Source: Fistularia commersonii
Taxonomy: Eukaryota; Chordata; Actinopteri; Syngnathiformes; Fistulariidae
DNA: 64,000 bases
Direction: 5' to 3'
NCBI GenBank assembly: GCA_037954325.1
Contig: JBBMNZ010000017.1
Location: forward strand, 14,647,501 to 14,711,500
Shown here: piece after piece, positions 44,535-57,773 of the stretch
How positions within the stretch are numbered: the first letter of the stretch is position 1
Layout of the letters: each line of letters begins with the position of its first letter
Notes under the pieces: model-generated
What the model was told of the DNA's origin: nothing
Seen by the model: the letters and a program-made list of their open reading frames with translations, nothing else
Database searches by the model: none
Program-made: the position numbers and the translations under genes

Positions 44535-47357
44535 TAATGTTAATTTCATGTCACTATTTAACCTGTTTTGTTTTGTTTTTCATTTTTCATTTGATTTGAT
44601 GGGACAAATACACTCAACGTCTTTGTTTCATTCGTTGTATCACCTTATTCTTTGGACAATTAACATTACACAGAGCCGTCTACATATTTCTACACATTTT
44701 CCATTACATTTTTTACCTGCACATTATGACAAACTATATTATTTTCTTTATCAAACAAACAGTCTTTTGTTTTAACATGATCAGACCTTGACCAATTTAA
44801 CTAATCACTCAAATTATTTTTAACAGAGAATTTAATTTTAATGCAGTGCAGTGACCCCATCACAGACTATTAGCAATCAAACAAATAAAAATCGATAGAG
44901 AAATAAATCAATACATAAATACATTAATAAAAAACCAAATGGGCAACAATATATAGCCACAACCCAGCAACCAGTAATTGAGACAAACTGTGTTGGTCTT
45001 AATTACCTCAAAAACATCATATTTCTATTAAAATTGTTGCTATTAAGCTTAGCGGAATTTAAATATATGCCACCATCAAGAAAAACATTATCTTTTATTC
45101 TATTTTTCATAAAGTAGTTGAATGAATATCATATGTCAAAAGATTGGTAAATAATAGTCAGCTTCTCTTTTCTCACAGTCTCCTTCTGCCTTTCCCCCTT
45201 GTTTACAATTTTACCTATGATTCATCATTTAAAAATGTATTTATTAATTTTTGATGTATATTATTGTTATGATTATTATTATCATTACTATCCTTATAAT
45301 CATATTACACAAATGTACTGCCTAGAGTCTTTCCAGTGAGGATGCTTACACCTCTGTCTGCCTATGACTCAACTGGACTAAAGTGTAACGGAGAGTACTT
45401 TGCAAGATGACTAACACTTTCTAGTATTCTCAGCAATTTCATTGTGTTCCATATTGGTGCGGAGAGCGTCTGAGCAACATGACTCACTTATTTATTAATT
45501 CTATTTATCATCATATTTATTCCAAATGGAGACAAGCCTTTTACACTTCAACCTTCAGTAGTTTGCATGGACAAAGATGTAGCTGAACAGAAAACCAGTG
45601 ATCAGCTTGATGGAAACCTTTGCTCATTGTTAGACAATTTTCTGTTACCAGATTTCCATGCATTTTTTTTAAATTTCTCTCTAAGACACGCTCCCAACGA
45701 TGCTCTCAATCCCATTAAATCATCCCAAATCTCTGCAACGTACTTGGAGATAGGTACCTCCTTACTTGAAGATATGTATCGTTCCACATTTCTTTCCTTA
45801 TATACCACCCTATATGTACATGTGGCTCTGTGCTTCTCAATGCATGTATGGTTCACTCTTTGAAAAATGATTTGTTGGTTAAAGTGAGCCCTTTTTATAC
45901 AATTGATCACATTTTTTCTTTCAGTCTCTACATGGCCTTTGCTTGGTTGTGTCAAATTCTTACTGGCGGGTCTCACTGCATTGACGTTCTAACTTCTGCA
46001 GATAATCAAAAATTGCATGAACACAGCTTTTTTTTTTCATCAAGCACAAAACTACTGTAAATGAGACCCAGTAAAACGGTCCAGAGCAAGAGAAAAATAT
46101 AAAGAGGCTCTTGTGTTACACTGTTACTCACTTTCACCGCTTAAGGAACAAACTGGCATTATAAGAATACAAAGACTGGTGCTGACGTGATAAGCTAAAA
46201 GTGTTCTCCTAAAAGGTATTGTTCGGAAGGAACACAAAATCAACCCAACACAATCGTCCTGCATCCGCTGCCACTTTCACAGAGTCACTTAAAGGCTTTC
46301 TCTTTTATAAAAATTGGTGATCTAATTTTCATTTTTTTTCCCTAGACATTTTGGCTGAGTGCAGGGTCGAGCGACCGCAGTTGTGATTCGCAGTCATGCT
46401 GGAAAGAGCAAGTTAATAACTCCAAGACATCATGTTGTACAATCTAGATGAGGCATAAGAAAAGGGAGATTTCATAATTTCCTCTACAAAGAGGCCAATG
46501 ATCCTTCCACCAATGAAATGAGGTCTGGCAAATGAGTGGCCCTTCAAATGTGCTTGTTAGGTCTGAGAGCAACAAAGCTAATGCAACACAAATTAGCATT
46601 AAATTCATTTTAATATTTTCTGCTTTCATGGACCCATGTGTGTATGGATTTTCATCATCCTAAGCCGGCAAATGTGCTCTTAAACATCATTCATGGCAAC
46701 CAACAATCCTATTCAGTTTGACTTTTCACCCATTTTTTTTTTTTAGATGGGGACACTATCGGTAAAATCATTATGCGAGTGTTTTCATACTCATCTTTAT
46801 AGCTAACAGTTGTATTTAGGGAGATATGATCAGATATGATTGAGGTATCTGGTTTTGCTCTCTGGCTGCTCACTTTACATCCTCAATGCAAACGATGGAA
46901 TCTTTCATATTGTTTGACACAAAGTCCGATGGTTACTCTTTCCTGGAAAAATGCATTTTGTAGAATGTCACATATTTGATGCACCTAATGTGTCATCATT
47001 AGGAGCTTCTGCAATCCCTGAAAACATTACAAAAGAAGCGTGATGAATATGAATTTGATGGCAATATACCAACACATAGACTGCTTCAATAATTAAAGTA
47101 CGTTAAAAAATTGAACCTGAAACACAAATAAAACAAACAAGTCTTGATTTTATATATTTTTCAAATGTATTTATTTATCAATTGTCAATATTTACCTAAG
47201 CTTCTTGTGAAGTGGAACAGTGTTTCCGATCAAACACGTCCACCTTTGATGCCACCTTCCAAATGGATAATCCGATTTTCTTCTCAGCTTTAAAAACAGG
47301 GAAAAATTAACACACAAATCATTCTAAATCCCCAAATCATTTTAATATGAAAAATGA
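44535..47357. other. No gene recognised
   Basis: Long AT-rich stretch. Overlapping frames on both strands at 45567-46060 (98 and 124 codons) have no family I recognise. Simple TTA/ATT-rich sequence lies at 45240-45310, and poly-T runs at 46027-46037 and 46732-46744. Confidence 0.4.
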
Positions 47358-47365
47358 ATCAAAAC

Positions 47366-48547
47366 CAGTGACGTGCGTTGAGGTTGATGGCTGGTGAGGC
47401 ACTGACGTCATCACAGTCAGATTTACAAACACATGAACGCTACCGAGTAGCTTATTCACCATTTTATTGGCAGCAGTTGACCTGTTTTGTTTAAAATATC
47501 ATATCGGCATTCTTTACATATACAAACCGTAGCATAGAAAAAAGCACATGTAAAAAAACCTTATTATCTCTTACCTTTACTTATAAATGAAGTCCATGCA
47601 CCGCTCCTTCTGAAGCATCGATCACTTGCTTGTCAAAGTCTTCTGTTTCTTTCTTCAGTTTTAAAAGTCTCTCTGTCTCAATGGAAATCACCGCCAGTAA
47701 AGACAGTCGTCCTTGATCAATCCTGTTCCGACTGTATGTTTGAGTCTTTTCGGTGCCGAGAATGAGCGCTCCACCGATGCTGTCGTAGCCGGAACGGTGA
47801 CCACCAGCCGGAGCAACTTCGTTGCCTCAGGAACAGTTTGAATGAGATCCTTCTGGGCCAAAGGGTTGAGAAGCTGCCCAGGAGATTTACATTCACCCCC
47901 CAGTGTTTGTGAGCTATACAGCCCGATGAGATCGGCAAAAAAATAGTTGGATGGCTGCACTTGACTTGCTAGCTGTTTACTGTTGCTTGCTATTGCTAAT
48001 TCTATCATTCTGTAGCTGAGTAGTAAGAAGGATCTCTGGGATCAGCGGTGCCCCCTACCATGAGGCACCGCCACTGCGTGCCTCACTCAATGTCTCGTCG
48101 CAGTCGTTTTATGATTATGAGAAACACGAGAAACACATTACAGTTGTTGACGAAAAACATTAGACACATCAGCTAAACTATAGAAATTTAGTTCATAGAT
48201 TAAGAGTGTTTTTTTAATCATGAAATACACAGTGACAGCAATATGGTCTCAGTGCATAGCATGCTAGCACAGTTAGCAGAATCAGTGCGCAAATCAGAGT
48301 GGGCTCAACTGGTTGACACGTCACCGCACGTCTCTTCTTCATATTCAAAAGGTAAATGTGAATTTATTTTAACGATTTTGAAAAAAGAATAACTAAAAAT
48401 GGTGAAACTACGTGGAAAATAACTTCATAGTACAAATCGCTGAATAAATATAACCATTTACTTTGTTTTTTTCATTTTGCATTTTTTTCTTTCCATGATG
48501 ACAGGTGAGGCCGGGCCTCCGCTGCCTCTACTGACTGCACGTCGCTG
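47366..48547 (-). mobile_element. hAT transposon, internally deleted, perfect TSD
   Basis: A 1182-bp element bounded by perfect 8-bp duplications ATCAAAAC at 47358-47365 and 48548-48555. The left end is CAGTGACGTGCGTTGAGG and the right end read inward is CAGCGACGTGCAGTCAG, with the first 12 bases differing at 2 positions. It keeps the 3' end of a transposase gene on the minus strand (47688-48008). The TGAGGCAC/GTGCCTC-type subterminal motifs also occur in the smaller relative at 2472-3127. A full hAT transposon is usually 2.5-5 kb, so most of the gene has been deleted. Confidence 0.92.
47688..48008 (-). pseudogene. hAT transposase C-terminal dimerisation domain (hATC)
   Basis: The 106-residue fragment carries the hallmark hATC motif, LLRLVVTVPATTASVERSFS followed by APKRLKHTVGTGL; the family consensus reads TTASVERSFSALKRIK...R. 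In the intact enzyme this domain holds the transposase multimer together and contributes the last acidic catalytic residue. The BED zinc finger and the RNase H-like core are missing here. The tail IKDDCLYWR replaces the usual RLSALALLSIE-type ending after a frame change. It cannot transpose itself, but an intact relative could have moved the element. Confidence 0.85.
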
Positions 48548-48555
48548 ATCAAAAC

Positions 48556-50798
48556 ATGAAATATGCTAAATGTTTTATATATTTTCATGTGGCAATGAGA
48601 GGCACCCCCAAACCAAAACCTCTCAGCCCACAATCACTCATCAACCAGAAAAGCACTCTTGAATTTAGTATAGTAGTAGTATAGTAGTAAGTATAACTAA
48701 ATATAACCAAACACTAGCTTGTATATCTTTAAACAACTTAATGTTCACCTCTTTAATTTTCTATTCTACTCTATAGCTATTGTCAGCCACATCCTGATAT
48801 CCTGAGTTGAATAACAAAGATGGTATGGTATGAATACCATTTATAGTATACTGTCCGGAAGGTAATTTGGATTTTTTTTGAATGGATTTCATATGTTAAA
48901 GTGAGTGCAAGCAGCAATGCTGCTCTGCTTGTTTAATGCCTTTCCCTTTTAATTCCCCGTCTTTCAGCTGCTCAGTATGTGCACTGTATACAGTACATAA
49001 AGCCTTTACCATAATGCAATACACTGTGCTGCAATTCATTGATGCTGCAGAACTATGACCTGCCTGAAAAAGTGCCAATGGTGCCAAATGTAGTACTTTT
49101 ATCATCACACTTTGTTCTTATATAATTCATCTTCTTCACAACTTTAAAGAGATGCAAGTTAAACAGAAATCTAGAGTGACATTTTGACCAACACAAGGTA
49201 ATTTGGCCCTTTCTACCGATTTGAAATATTTGTAAAGAAGTGGAGACTTTTATGAAATTGTTTGCAAAATGCATAGTTTCTGCAGCGCCCGTATTTTGGT
49301 TTTCTTCTTCTGCTGCTGTTTCTCTTTTATTGTGAGATTTACCCAAGAATGGTCACACCTGCATCCAGTCCTAATGAGGACTTTTACAAAATTGTACAGA
49401 AATCTCCATTCAGCACCTGCCTTTGTGTTGTGAATTCACCAGCATGCCTTATTTTATTGGAACATTGGTTTGTGGTTGTAAAACGGGCTACGTCAAGTTA
49501 TTCTGTACCTGGGAATTACATTATAAGTACAGTTATTTCTGTTGATAGTGTTCATGATGGCAAAATGTCCCCTTGAATGCAGAGATGTGTTAAGTATGTG
49601 GGAAGGATACTTTATTGACATTTTGATACATGAAATGCAAAATAGTGGAGATTAAGGAGGGTGGAGAGGGAGAATATGTGAAAATGGTTGAAGAGTAGAT
49701 GCTCGAGGCGGAGCCGGGTTTATTGATATCCATGTGTAGGGTTTGCTAATGCTTCTCTTGGCATTGACTCAGATTGGCACCCTGGCTGAAAAAGGCTTAG
49801 AAAGTGCCCTGAGTAACCCTGAAACAACGAGAACATAGCAAAAGCAGCAGCGAGGGGGAGACAGAGAGGTAGACACTGAATAGAACTAGGAGATTTTGTA
49901 CCAAAAAATACACTTTTAAATACACACCCAATCCTGCAGTTGAATACAAGTGATATCAGACTAAAATCTAATAGCAATTAATTCAGTTTCCAATTTTGGT
50001 GTGATATTATCTCTACTGGCAGGCTGTTTGGTGTTCAACGAGGAGAGATTAACACATCAGCAAGTATTGGACATTGAAGGTAAACGCTGACATAGTGATG
50101 AAAATGAATGCCTCCAAAACATTGCAGTTTGGATTTCAAAAGTTATGTGGTCCATAATTTACCCTACCCTTAGATGCAGTGTTTGTTTCAGTCATTTGGA
50201 TGCATGGACTGACAATTCATGAATGAATAAATGCATTATGATATCTTATTTGATTTTACCAGTGTCAAGGTCTGAAATTCCTTCAGAAATTAATTTAATT
50301 CAAAAGCATGTCGGCTAGTTGATTTTCAGTAGACACTTTCTTACCTTCTCCAAGACCTATTCTTCTCTTCCGTTTCTTTTTGGTTATCTGTGCCTTAAAT
50401 AGTGAGTATTAATGTATATAATGGCATGCACTTAGGTTGTCAGTACCTTATAACCAATATACCTCCACCTGATGTAAAGAAAGGCTTCATAAGCTCATTT
50501 TTGGTCCAGTCTTAATTATGGCCAGCCCACACCCACTTTTTGGATGACTTCTCTTTCAGTTGAGAAACAGCTGCTTCATGATCAGATGCCGCACCCGAAT
50601 CAGTCAATACAAGCCTGTAAAGAGCAGCCTGCGACTGTCTTTCCACGTACTGGCTGTGACCCACAGTCAGCCAGAGCCTCTGTGAAGTTACAGACTTTCA
50701 TTTGTTGCCAGAAAGATGAGCATCTGGGCTGCCAATTACCATCTATTAACAATATTCTTGTCAGTTTTTCTGCCAGTTATAGCATCACATGATGGAGG
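48556..50798. other. No gene recognised
   Basis: Unassigned AT-rich sequence, with (TAGTAG)-type short repeats at 48670-48690. No conserved frame. Confidence 0.4.
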
Positions 50799-50861
50799 CA
50801 CACACACACACATACACATACAAGTCGCTTTCTCTGTCTGTCTTTCCCTTCCTCTCGCTTG

Positions 50862-50896
<35 letters not shown>

Positions 50897-50897
50897 C
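50799..50897. repeat. Two (CA)n microsatellites
   Basis: CA runs at 50799-50820 and 50863-50897, separated by a TCTG/TCTT pyrimidine stretch. Frames with poly-Thr/His or poly-Cys/Val across them are low-complexity artefacts. Confidence 0.95.
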
Positions 50898-52950
50898 ACC
50901 CGCATACACGAATCGCTCCTTTTTTATTGCCATGTGATGTGAAATGTGCAACAAAACCCTTCATTTCATCAATCAGAAATAAATGTCCTGTTTACACCTT
51001 TCGTCAAATGGGAAAACTTTTAATTAAATCACATGCTCACCAATTACCTGTTTTATTTCAAGACGTATCATACATATCGGCGATAATATCATACTTGTGA
51101 CATCCTCACATGAAATTGCAGAAACAGATAATGTAGTGGGAGCTCCATGAGAAGGGGGTGATTGGTTGCACCACAAAAAGGTTATTTTTTGTGATCTAAA
51201 CAAATTGAACAGATCAGTCCTGGCAAAATACAAGTAATGTTATTGAGTCAATATCTCATTCAACCAGTTCAGGGGGGTAATTTCAAGAAAAGACATAAGA
51301 ACACTGGCGCACACACACACACACAGGCACACACACACACACACATTTATATATATGTATATGGCTTTGTGCTCTGGGAGGCCTGCCACTTGCTGCTTTA
51401 ATAGGCAGACTATTTTCTCCATTGAATACATTAACAATCGCAATAAAGAACTTTCAAATCATTTGCGGAGGATCTAAGTATGCACTTTTCAAGGTGCTGC
51501 AAGCAACATACTGTACTTAACCTGTCTCTTATATTATCCTCTCCAGCTGTTTTTGGATACAAACACTCAAATTCATGGGAGCTTTGTGTATAAGATGCAC
51601 TCCAAGATAAAATAAAAGTTGCAGAACAAATAGAAATGGCGAGAGCCTTAATACTGCTATTTGTGTGGGTGCTGTTAATATGTCTCATGTCTTTTACACA
51701 AACATGGATTGAGCTCTTTATTGCCGATTTAATCCTTCTAAGGCTGTTGGGTGTACGGAGTCAAAGATAGCAGTAAGGAGAAAAGAAAGAAACAATCAAA
51801 AAAAAATCTTGTAACATATTGATATTTCTCTCTCCAAATACACCTCCACAAGACTTAAAGACTTTAACGCTGGCCCACACACCCACAGATAAGAATCCAC
51901 TTCCAGTCAGCATGCACACAAACATAACTAAGCAGAAACATGCCATTTCATACATGCGCCCCTCCACTACCCTGAAAAATTGTTGAAATCGATTGAAGCA
52001 CGGTGAGTGTGTCGCACACACATTCCGGGTTGGAAATAAAGGAAATTGCAACCTATTTTAATCCTGTGATGGAGCTTTATTCAGCACTGCATACGCCAAC
52101 TCTGCAAATATAGATTTGCACATGCTGACTGCGTTTACCTTGCATTGGCATCTTTTAAAAAGTCCCCTACTCACTTTGTACATGAGAAGGAGGGCAAGAA
52201 AAGGCAGAGCCACTCCTTCTCCTCACTGGAGGTCTTTGGTATTGCAATGTAAAAGCCAGAGCCTCAGCAGGGTTGCTAATGGGCCTCATAGATAGTTGAG
52301 AGTGAGTGTGTATTAGAAAGTGAGAAGAGCAATGGTGCAGAGAGAGAGAGAGAGAGAGGGAGAGAATGTGAGTACTATAACCTTTGAAAGGTTCAAAATT
52401 GTTCATGGTCTGCTGGCCATAATACCATGGTACATTTACTTAAGCCAGCAAACAGTATACCGCCCTTTCTTAACACAGTATGTCAAGGTAAACAGCAGCT
52501 TACACACTTTGCATTTGTATTAGGGGGCGACCGATACAGCCTTTTTAAAGTAGATGTTAATATAGTGGGGTTTTAGAGCGTTCCCGGCGGCCGTCGTGTC
52601 ATCCTTCCATCCATTTCAACTTACAAGTGCACGTCCACACTCTTCTCCACGTCTTCTTAGCATTTATTTCTTCTCGCTGTGCATCCACAGGGTGTGTCCT
52701 CGTGCAGACCAGCCAATAATAATCATTTTCATCGATGCTGCATTTCATTGGATGCTGATGATACTGAAGATAGATATGCGGCCCAAGTTGATTCCTTCAG
52801 TTACAACATACAGAAGTAAACACAGAATCATGTCTTATCATATAAAAAAAAAATCTGTCAACGTCCGTTGTTTTTATTTGCAAATTAGCCGAGTTAAGTT
52901 TCAGTCAGAGTATTTGATAAGAGCCTCACGAATCTAAAGCGAAAAAGAGT
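50898..52950. other. No gene recognised; microsatellites only
   Basis: Contains (CA)n at 51309-51345 running into (TA)n, and (AG)n at 52339-52358. Otherwise unassigned. Confidence 0.45.
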
Positions 52951-53396
52951 CTTCTTCTCCTTTCGGCTTTTCCTTTCAGGGGTCGCCGCAGCGAATCAAT
53001 CTTCTCCATCTAACCCTTTTCTCTGTATCCTCCTCTCTCACACCAACAAACTTCATATCCTCTCCCTCTACGTCCATAAATCTTTTCTTTGGTCTTCCTT
53101 TCGACCTCCTGCCCACAGCTCCGATTCCAGCATCCGTCTACCAATATATTCACCATCCCTCCTTTGTACATGACCCGACCATCTCAGTCTGGCTTCTCTG
53201 ACCTTCTCTCCAAAACATCTAACATGTGCTGTCTGATGGACTCATTCCTGATCCTATCCATCCTTATCACTCCAAAGGAGAACCTTAGCATCTTCGTGTC
53301 TACGACCTCCAGCTCTGCCTCTTCATTGTAACTATTTCTAGGCCACACAGCATCACCCACCTCACCACTGTCTTGTACACCTTTTCTTTCATTCTG
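52951..53396 (-). mobile_element. LINE copy D, 5'-truncated 3' end
   Basis: The 3' terminal 446 bases of the 15.7/17.5/24.4/59 kb LINE family. The minus strand ends GGGGTCGCCGCAGCGAATC (reverse orientation as printed), followed by AAAGGAGAAGAAG on its own strand. The protein pieces MKGKVYKTVV-like, SIKMDRIRNESI-like, ARLRWSGHVQRRDGEYI-like and GPSKRRYMD are recognisable across frames. Upstream of 53396 the homology stops cleanly, as expected of a 5'-truncated insertion. Confidence 0.85.
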
Positions 53397-55118
53397 CCAA
53401 ACATAAAAAAAGAAATGATTTAAAGTGATTCTAGTTTGTTGGTATAGAAAATGAAAACTTTTCCCAACTTATGTACAAGTGCAGAGATGACCCGATGACT
53501 TTTTTTTTTTTGTTGTTGTTTTTTTTTGCAGGTCTGGAAGATGAGACAGCAGATTAAAAAAAAAGGAAGGGAAACTGGTCTTGAGACTCTTATTATACCC
53601 ATGTCTCGCAGGAGACCATGGATATCTGTGTGCCTGTTTTCTAACTAAAGCAATTTGACACAAATCCCCTATGTGTGCTAAGTAGCATAGGGAGGCATTC
53701 GATTTCTCTCACATAACTTCTATCACAAGTGCATTGTATAAGACAGTTGAGATTTATGCTTTTATGCTTTATTGCAAGGGGGTAAAACACAACAAATCAG
53801 TGCCAGATCATCTATGTTTTGATGAAAGAGCAGGGTCTTTTCACAGAGACTCAAAGGGTATAACTGTTTTTGTTCTTCAAACATTCCATGTTTGTTTGTT
53901 GCTGAATATCAACAGATAAAATGAAAAAGTAAGAAAAAAAAATGAAAAAGTATCATCTAATAGAATATTGTTTTATGAAGAGTTGATACCTTGTGTTTGA
54001 ATTGATACGTCCCTCTCCTGGATGACTTTACAGCACAGAAGCTCAAAAGAGGCCGGGAGAATAAGGAGTTAAAATTCTTGCCATAAAATAGAAGAAATGA
54101 GGTGAAAAAAATAACAGAGTTCTGAAGCTTATTGAGTAGCATTGAACATAATTGCAGTCTTGTGTTTTAATAAGTACCTCCTTGATAAGATCACAATATC
54201 TGGCTGATTGTATATATTATACATATGTGTTGGTATTTTGACTGTCTCTGCAAATGCATATGCAAGTACAAACCCCTGAAAAATGGTATCACGCAATTTT
54301 TAATAAAATTGTACCAAAATCCTGTTACACTTTAAAGTTGTTTTTTACCGATTAAATGAATACATAAAAAATAATAGAAAGGATTCATTTCCTTTCATTA
54401 AAACTGGAACCACTGCCCTGATAGCTAAAGGCTAGCAAAGTAAATATTGTTGCTTTTACTATAAATACTATAAAATATCCTTGATTAATTGTAACTGCAG
54501 TGTAAACAATAGGTGAAAAAGTGATTGGCCAGAGAATGGATTTATTGTAGCTGATAAACATAAATATAAAGGAAATGGTCACAAAAATGATAGAAAAAGT
54601 AAAAAGTCATCAAACTGATTTTCCTGCAGTGGTCAGTCCCGATCAAGAGATTTTTTTCTTATTAATTGTTGGTGTTAATGTCTCTGCTCTAAACTCAGAA
54701 ACTAAAAGTTTTGCCAGGAATAAAACAGCATCAATTTCCAATGGAGGCAATCAAAGGCATTAAATCTGGCTTTCAATCTATTATCCAAAAGGGGAATAAG
54801 CTTCCAACTCCAGGCCTGTGAAACACACAATCCTGACTATTGCCTTTGGGTATTCAGTCAGGAGGATTGCGCTCTCTTCAGAACTTGAAAGCGATCAATG
54901 TCATTGTGTTAGCAGTTTCCCCCATTTGTTCCTGATGTAAATACATTTTGACTTTACCGGGTTTGTTGGAATAGAAAAGAATGATAAAGGAGAAAATCTG
55001 TGACTGGCCCGCACGCAGAAAATACTTGTAAGAGTAACTCTATCCTCCTTCTGTTGGCTGAGAAAGGTCATCTTTTGCCAACCCAAGGTGAATTATTCGG
55101 CCAACATCTTGGACCAAC
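53397..55118. other. No gene recognised
   Basis: Two poly-T blocks at 53501-53511 and 53520-53527 lie near the LINE edge. The rest is AT-rich and unassigned. Confidence 0.4.
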
Positions 55119-55435
55119 GCAGCTTCCTGACTCCCAAAACAGTAAGACCGTTGTTGGAGGCGCTTTTTTTTTTCTTTCTGTGGATGACTTCTCGAGACAT
55201 GTTGTCACAGCTGGCAGCACGGTGTACAGTTAACAACCCGGAGCTCAACACCAACAAAACGGTAGAGTTGGTCATAGTTTGTCGTGGATTTCCGCAGACA
55301 TCCATCCCGTCACACTACCACTCCTTCCGAGTGCAGATGGTGGAATCGGTGAAGTTTCCGGGCAGCAGCGTCTCCAGCAACCGCACCTGACGATGTTCTT
55401 CATTCGGCCGCTCCGCAAGATGAACATCTCCGTCA
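55119..55435 (+). mobile_element. L2/Rex1-type LINE fragment (RT region)
   Basis: The plus strand reads CTVNNPELNTNKTVELVIVC (family: CxxNNLxLNTxKTKELVVDF) and then HSFRVQMVESVKFPGSSVSS (family: VERVxxFKFLGVxxS). An upstream part (55165-55220) and a downstream part (FFIRPLRKMNIS, in another frame; family FFLRRLRKxNLS) are also recognisable. It has no catalytic palm and no 3' tail. It belongs to the same broad LINE group as 7386-8088 but is a different subfamily. Confidence 0.75.
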
Positions 55436-56334
55436 AGGTTTGCACCCAGTTCTACGTGGCAACCGCTGTTTTCTGAAATTCAACCACAATTGAAAGACTC
55501 TTTTAGAATCCCAACAATTATCCTCACAGTTTTGCCCTTGAATCTGGCTTGAATGGTTTCTTTGGGTGTTATTGAAGATGAATTGATCGAATATGATGGA
55601 TGACCGTGAATCCAGCTGCCTGGACATGAGGTGACAAACCGATCTGACCCAGGAAATATTGTGAGAGTGAAATTATTCAATAAAGTTTCTTACTCAACCG
55701 GGTGAACAGATTTGTGTCAGGTATAGGTGATCACAAGGGCTGCTCTGATATTGAAAGGGAATCCAAAATGTGTTCTTGCCTCCTGCTGCTTGAGAGAAGC
55801 CTCTGGTGGACAGAGCTACGCATTGCTACTGCAGGCCTGATCTTTACCCTGGTGAGGGTGGTTGCAAGGTCAGATCGAGCTGTGAGACGTCAATTCATAG
55901 TAAGAACAGATGTAGAAGTAATTTAGTTCATGAGTGACTTCTGTGGACAACATCGGTTCATATCAAATCCTAGGAAAACAGCAACCCCTATGTTGGGCAT
56001 AAAAGTTTAAAATCATTACTATATCTTCTTTACTGATAATTGCACAAAACAAATGACAGGAGAGAACATGAGGGATATGAATAGGAGAGCAGGCTGATGT
56101 GTTATTGAATACCCAGATCTTCTTACCACTTCTTCCTGCCACAAAGTTCACACCCTTTGACTGTGAGTTTGAAATGTTTGATCGGTTTCTCGATGACAAT
56201 TGCTAAGATTGCACTGACTGCAATTAATGGATTTGTGAAGAAAAGTTTGGAATTATGAATTTTCTAGGTTCACTAAGATTATCTTCCATATTGGCATCTG
56301 AGAGTGAAAGGTTGTTGATCTTGTTTGTTTGTTT
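55436..56334. other. No gene recognised
   Basis: Unassigned. The 55440-55690 part could be further decayed sequence of the LINE to its left, but nothing is readable. Confidence 0.35.
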
Positions 56335-56455
56335 GCCCTGCGATCGATTGGCAACCGATCGAGGGTGCATGATGCCGCTCACCAAATGACAGTTGGGATC
56401 GGCTCCAGCATCCCTGCAACCCAAAGTGCAAGATAAGCGGTTGATTATGAATGAA
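56335..56455 (+). repeat. SINE-like repeat, 3' half (copy 8)
   Basis: CCTGCGATCGATTGGCAACC, GACAGTTGGGATCGGCTCC, AGCATCCCTGCAACCC, GATAAGCGG and TTATGAATGAAA. This is the tail half of the family. Confidence 0.8.
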
Positions 56456-57610
56456 ATAATAGAAGAATTGTTTGCATGGACTGATGAATTTGATTTTTTT
56501 TTTTTTCAATATATGGTAATCAAGCTAGAGAGTAACTTTAGATCGAAGTTTGTGCATTTATTTGAACTCTTCCGGGTGGTTTTTGGATCACTGTTTGTTT
56601 GACAAATCATTCAAACTATCTGTATGTGAGTATCTGGTGCCATTTGGTATCATTCAGTGAAGCTATTGGAACTTGGCTAGAACGTGCTTTTGGTGAAGTA
56701 ATTGAACAACAATGTTTTAGGCTGACATTCATAAAGCAACCGGAAGTCCGGAAAATGCTTTGTTTGTTTGTTCGGATTTGGCAGATTGATATTTTTTCGG
56801 CCAAAGGAATGTTTTTCAGCATACGCTGTACCACTCATTAGACCAGAGGGTAACACGGTTTCCTGGATTGTGTCATTCACATGAACTAAAGTCTCATTCG
56901 AGACTCAAAATTTTCAATTATCATTGTGCCGACACAATGAAATTCTGCAGCTCGGAGTGTGTGCAAAATTAGAATGATGCAGAGGAGGACAGAGGAGCCA
57001 ATTGCAAGCTCACTGGTCCAACTTTTGGCTTTAAGCTGATAAGAAAGATATGAATAATTTAAAAAAGAAAAGATTTTAGAAAAGAAAAAGAATCCCATTA
57101 AGTCAAAGCTTTTAAATGAGTGTTGCAATCAAAAATTGCAACAAAAAATGTTGCCTTTGATTTGTTATAACACTCCGCTACACTTTTTGATCAAGTGCAT
57201 GACTCAACGTAGTGGAGAGCAAAATTTGACGGTATATGGGATTGATCCATTTGGTGATGTGGAGGGACTCAAAGTGCCTTGAATTTTCATTTGTACTCTG
57301 AAGCCGATAATTGTGATTCGAAAGGAGGAACTGACGATCCAGTATCTCATGTGAAGTGAATGAAAAAAGCACCGTAACAGGTGGTGAGTGGGAGTAGATT
57401 ATTATCCATCCGAAGTAAAACAGTTCTCACTACCGCTGAAATTTGGCTCTTCAGTTAAGAAATTAAAAATATTTCGATTTCTAATTGGGGTAAATTGATT
57501 GATCTTCGAAAACAACGCTTTCAGTTATTGAAAGATCTTCATTTACTTATTCCTCTAAACATGAATTAGTTGTACTTGCTTATGCTTATTTAGATACATT
57601 AAATGCAATG
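56456..57610. other. No gene recognised
   Basis: Unassigned. Poly-T of 13 bases lies at 56494-56506. Confidence 0.4.
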
Positions 57611-57640
57611 ATATATATATACATATATATATATATATAC
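57611..57640. repeat. (TA)n microsatellite
   Basis: About fifteen AT dinucleotides with one AC interruption. Confidence 0.95.
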
Positions 57641-57773
57641 TGAGTTAATATCATAATATCCATAAACTAACATCAAAAAAGAATTGATGTGCTGATAACT
57701 TGGAGACTCACGATCAATTTATCGATAAATAATGCATTAATTTGACGAATAAAATGTAAAATGATGAAATGAC

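Noticed and set aside
45567..45976. Overlapping 98- and 124-codon frames on opposite strands
   Set aside because: No family recognised, both strands open in an AT-rich region, and no splice or repeat context. Chance frames are the simplest reading.
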